Shown: positions 31,975-34,649 of the stretch, piece by piece
How the letters are laid out: each line of letters opens with the position of its first letter
Numbering within the stretch: position 1 is the stretch's first letter
From: Bacteroidales bacterium UBA1745
Lineage (GTDB): Bacteria; Bacteroidota; Bacteroidia; Bacteroidales; UBA932
Length of the DNA: 34,649 nucleotides
Assembly (NCBI GenBank): GCA_002314885.1
Contig: DCHT01000069.1
Span: 1 to 34,649 of the forward strand
Direction of reading: 5' to 3'
The notes under the pieces: model-generated
What the model saw: the letters and a program-made list of their open reading frames with translations, nothing else
What the model was told of the DNA's origin: nothing
The model's database searches: none
Position numbers and translations under genes: made by a program

Positions 31975-32973
31975 ATGAAATCCATACTTGGCATCGGCAA
32001 TGCGCTGACAGACATTCTCGCAGTCCTTCCGGACGACTCTTTCCTCAAGGAATACCACCTTCCGAAGGGTAGTATGCAGCACGTGGACATGGCTACGGGC
32101 GACCGCATCTGGAATGCCCTTAAACCGCTGGGAGTCAAGTATGTAGCAGGCGGCTCCGCTGCCAATACCATTACCTGTACATCCATTTTCGGTATGCCTT
32201 CTTCCTTCATCGGCAAGATAGGCGACGACGAACTGGGCAATCTCTTCAAGAGCGACCAGGAGCAGTACGGCGTCAAGTCGACCCTGCTCAAGGGCACCCA
32301 TTCATCCGGCCGTTCTATGGTCTTCGTGAGCGGTGCCAACGCCGAGAGGACCTTCGCAGTGTATCTCGGTGCTGCTCTGGAACTCGTTCCGGACGATCTC
32401 AAGCCTGAGTATTTCGAGGGCTACGACTATTTCCACATCGAGGGCTACCTCGTTCAGAACCAGTTCCTCATCCGCAGGGCCGTGGAGATGGCCAAGGCCG
32501 CCGGCTGCATCATTTCCATCGATATGGCCTCCTACAATGTGGTCGAATCCAACTATGCCTTCCTCCACGACATCGTGGACCACTATGTGGACATCGTCTT
32601 TGCGAATGAGACAGAATCCAAGGCTTTCACCGGCATTTCCGATGCCCACGAGGCTCTGGTGGAGATTTCCAAGCATTGTCAGATCGCGATCGTGAAGGTC
32701 GGCAAGGACGGCAGCTGGGTAAGGAGCGGCGATGAGGAGTATTTCATCGAGGCCTGGCCAGCAAAGGCTGTGGACGCAACCGGTGCTGGCGACACCTACG
32801 CCGCCGGCTTCCTCTACGCCCATTCTCTCGATATGCCTCTCAAGGTGTGCGGAGAGATAGGTTCGATCATCGCGGCCAAGGTCGTGGAGGTCGTGGGCAC
32901 CAAGATAGATATCCCTCGCTGGAGAGACGCCAAGCAGGAAATCCGTGAACTTATAGCAGCAAACAGCAAATGA
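31975..32973 (+). CDS. PfkB-family carbohydrate/adenosine kinase
   Basis: A 332-residue ribokinase-fold enzyme. It has GGSAANT (59-65) in PfkB signature 1, IGDDELG (82-88), NETESKAF (211-218) and the signature-2 motif DATGAGD (267-273), whose Asp273 is the catalytic base, followed by TYAAGFLYA. It closely resembles Bacteroidota proteins annotated as adenosine kinase (start IGNALTDILAVLPDD, then LPKGSMQHVD). Substrate assignment beyond PfkB kinase is by resemblance. The stop overlaps the next gene's start (ATGA, 32970-32973). Confidence 0.9.
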   Translation: MKSILGIGNALTDILAVLPDDSFLKEYHLPKGSMQHVDMATGDRIWNALKPLGVKYVAGGSAANTITCTSIFGMPSSFIGKIGDDELGNLFKSDQEQYGVKSTLLKGTHSSGRSMVFVSGANAERTFAVYLGAALELVPDDLKPEYFEGYDYFHIEGYLVQNQFLIRRAVEMAKAAGCIISIDMASYNVVESNYAFLHDIVDHYVDIVFANETESKAFTGISDAHEALVEISKHCQIAIVKVGKDGSWVRSGDEEYFIEAWPAKAVDATGAGDTYAAGFLYAHSLDMPLKVCGEIGSIIAAKVVEVVGTKIDIPRWRDAKQEIRELIAANSK

Positions 32974-33491
32974 TTCTCGATACGATAAAGGACTTTTTCC
33001 GCGCCAGGGCCATACGCAAATGGGCCAGCAAGGTGCCGACTTCGCTTATGTCCCTGTCTCAGGTGAAGAGCGTTGCGGTGCTTATGGATGTTGAGGACCC
33101 CGGTTTCAGGGAGTACCAGGATGTGATCGCTTCCTGGGTGAAGGCTATGGGCATCAAGCCAGACCTCCATTTCTTCGACTTCCGTCGCCTCGAAAAGGAC
33201 GAGCTTCTCATCACCAGCATCCAGAACACCGTCCTCAAGAAGGATCTCAACTGGTATGATATGCCGGATCCCGTGCACGTTGTGGACATCAATGCCGACC
33301 TGTTCATTTCGCTTGTGAACAATGCGGATTTCCCTGTCCGCTTCTATATGACCTGCAGCCGTGCCAAGTTCAAAGTCGGCAGATGTGGCTGGGAGGGCCA
33401 TCCTTTCGACCTGCTCATCAGCGGCAAGGAGGGTTCTTCCGCGATGGAGGTATTCTCAAGTATGAAGACCTATCTCGGCAAGCTGAGCTAG
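32970..33491 (+). CDS. Small conserved Bacteroidota protein (DUF6913-like)
   Basis: A 173-residue soluble protein with no signal peptide or membrane segment. Its start overlaps the kinase stop by four bases, implying translational coupling. Recognisable stretches are FRARAIRKWASKVPTSLMSL, SVAVLMDVEDPGFREYQDVI and SLVNNADFPVRFYMTCSRAK. This resembles the family annotated DUF6913 in Bacteroidota, though I am only moderately sure of the number. The fold looks alpha/beta, with a strand-helix start after residue 34. Function is unknown; conservation beside the kinase hints at a shared pathway. Confidence 0.75.
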   Translation: MILDTIKDFFRARAIRKWASKVPTSLMSLSQVKSVAVLMDVEDPGFREYQDVIASWVKAMGIKPDLHFFDFRRLEKDELLITSIQNTVLKKDLNWYDMPDPVHVVDINADLFISLVNNADFPVRFYMTCSRAKFKVGRCGWEGHPFDLLISGKEGSSAMEVFSSMKTYLGKLS

Positions 33492-33539
33492 GTCTGATTA
33501 TTTGGTATTGGACTAAGTCCGGAATTAACAAGAAATACG

Positions 33540-34466
33540 ATGATCAAACACATAATCGTTGCGCTCAAAGGCTTCCTGATGGGAGCTGCGAACCTCGTTC
33601 CAGGCGTCTCCGGCGGCACTGTTGCCGTCCTGACCGGCATTTATTCGCAGTTGGTTGACTGCATCGCGTCCTTCACCCGCAAGGACACCTGGACAGCTCT
33701 CTTCCACGGCCGCTTCAAGGAGTTCTGGAAGGCCATCAACGGTCCTTTCGCCCTTGCGCTTGCCATCGGTCTGGTGCTGAGCATTGCGCTTCTCTCGAAG
33801 CTTTTCACCTATATGCTGGCGAATATGCCTGTCCAGACCTGGGCCTTCTTCTTCGGCCTCATCCTGGCCTCCGCTGTGGTGATGGCCCGTGACATCAAGG
33901 ACTGGAAACTGTCCTACGTGCTGTGGCTGGTGCTGGGTGTCGCCTTCGGTGTCGGCGTGAGCCTGATTCCGGCCAATGAGCCCGTTGTGGTGGCCTCAGG
34001 CAGCGCTGTGATGCCGTCCCTGGGCGAATGTGCCTATCTGTTCGTGTGCGGCGCAGTGGCCATCTGCACTATGATCCTTCCGGGCGTGTCCGGCAGTTTC
34101 GTGCTCCTCATTATGGGCCGCTACGAATACGTGATGAACGCCGTTTCCGGCCTCGTCAGCCTCCAGAACCTGGGCATCAACTTCGTCATCGTGATGTGCT
34201 TCGGCCTCGGCGCCCTCGTGGGCATACTCGCCTTCGCAAGACTGCTCCACTGGCTCCTCGCCAAATGGGAGAAACCCGTGATGACACTCCTTCTGGGCTT
34301 CATCACAGGTTCCCTCGTCAAAGTCTGGCCTTGGAGCAACGACGCTGCCCTCCTGGCCTGCTCCGACGGCAACTGGCGCATCGGCTGGGCCATTCTCTTC
34401 TGCCTCATCGGTGCCCTCGTCGTCGTCCTCCCGGAGATCATCTCCCGCCTCCGCAGCAAGCAGTAG
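33540..34466 (+). CDS. DUF368 membrane protein (PopT-type undecaprenyl-phosphate translocase family)
   Basis: A 308-residue protein with about nine hydrophobic segments. Twin motifs, GAANLVPGVSGGT (15-27) and MILPGVSGSF (176-185), mark the two inverted halves of DUF368. Members of this family (PopT) were shown to recycle undecaprenyl phosphate across the cytoplasmic membrane for cell-wall synthesis, alongside DedA-family proteins. That role is assigned here by family. It lies 48 bp after the DUF6913-like gene with no clear promoter, so it is probably the third gene of the kinase operon. The gene is followed by inverted hairpin elements. Confidence 0.9.
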   Translation: MIKHIIVALKGFLMGAANLVPGVSGGTVAVLTGIYSQLVDCIASFTRKDTWTALFHGRFKEFWKAINGPFALALAIGLVLSIALLSKLFTYMLANMPVQTWAFFFGLILASAVVMARDIKDWKLSYVLWLVLGVAFGVGVSLIPANEPVVVASGSAVMPSLGECAYLFVCGAVAICTMILPGVSGSFVLLIMGRYEYVMNAVSGLVSLQNLGINFVIVMCFGLGALVGILAFARLLHWLLAKWEKPVMTLLLGFITGSLVKVWPWSNDAALLACSDGNWRIGWAILFCLIGALVVVLPEIISRLRSKQ

Positions 34467-34520
34467 TCAGTCCAGTCCGCCGGCGCCGTTTTCGCTGCAT
34501 CCGAGCCATTTTCGTAATCT

Positions 34521-34635
34521 AGAAACAACGAATTGACCGTTCTATTGTTTCTGAGACCTCGTTTCTACCGTTTTTGGCACATTTGTGCACTTTTCAAGGC
34601 TGTAGAAACAACGAATCGCGTGTTCCATTGTTTCT
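34521..34635 (-). repeat. Third hairpin-repeat array, inverted orientation, running toward the window edge
   Basis: Two 32-bp elements lie at 34521-34552 and 34604-34635, separated by exactly 51 bp, so the 83-bp period is kept. Both are in the opposite orientation to the copies around the transposase-like gene. In that orientation, copy 34604-34635 is preceded by CAAAACGAGGTCAC, the same kind of linker end seen before other copies. The sequence flanking 34521 (complement of about 34481-34520) resembles the class B linker. The array probably continues past the edge, since only 14 bases remain. Confidence 0.88.
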
Positions 34636-34649
34636 GTGACCTCGTTTTG

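Noticed and set aside
34521..34635. Integron attC sites
   Set aside because: The ends lack the RYYYAAC/GTTRRRY core sites, copies are not between promoterless cassettes, and no tyrosine integrase is present.

Overview
The window looks like chromosome from an uncultured-type gut Bacteroidales (phylum Bacteroidota) with GC of roughly 57-58% by eye. The evidence is the recurrent Bacteroidota -7 promoter box TAnnTTTG in front of many genes, the lack of clear Shine-Dalgarno sequences, and typical Bacteroidales protein types: a LytTR membrane regulator, a barrel protein with a plug-like N-terminus, an adenosine-kinase-like PfkB protein next to a small DUF6913-like protein, and a GH3 lipoprotein. 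Genus is not determinable from the sequence alone. A Cryptobacteroides-like (high-GC) lineage is only a guess.

Layout. 1-1227: a truncated LytTR-type regulator (-) diverges from a small degenerate SGNH-hydrolase fragment (+) across an intergenic region full of short repeats. 1244-7510: U32 protein and polyprenyl synthase (-), rsgA and a MATE exporter (+), and a solitary AAA+ ATPase (-). 7511-10452: a lower-GC island with a small secreted protein overlapping an outer-membrane beta-barrel gene. 10423-17800: S41 protease (-), rdgB-recO (+), a vWA fusion protein (-), and rnr-gltS (-). 17838-26819: gpmI (+), a four-gene minus operon (DUF1846, cysS, exonuclease III, Tat-exported metallo-hydrolase), and a GH3 lipoprotein (+). 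26820-28609: strong terminator, then a Y1/REP-associated-type transposase gene bracketed by hairpin repeats. 28610-34466: CPA2 antiporter and flippase-like protein (-), then adenosine kinase-like, DUF6913-like and DUF368 genes (+). More hairpin repeats run to the right edge.

Most interesting system. A Y1-transposase-like protein (27392-28360) is flanked by three 32-bp hairpin elements on each side. Two further inverted copies lie at 34521-34635. Within each cluster the elements repeat with an exact 83-bp period (32-bp hairpin plus 51-bp linker). The linkers fall into two related classes. The hairpin has a conserved bulged purine and is often preceded by GGTC-like bases. This is the architecture of a REP/RAYT system, in a form I do not recognise.

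Other notable signals. The tetranucleotide CATG is almost absent: I found 8 copies by hand, where base composition predicts more than 100. Three of the 8 sit in the low-GC island at 7.7-8.1 kb. Several promoters sit so close to start codons that the mRNAs should be leaderless. A vWA domain is fused to part of an A1S_2505-like domain. Most other genes are housekeeping. No tRNA, rRNA, CRISPR-Cas or prophage was seen.
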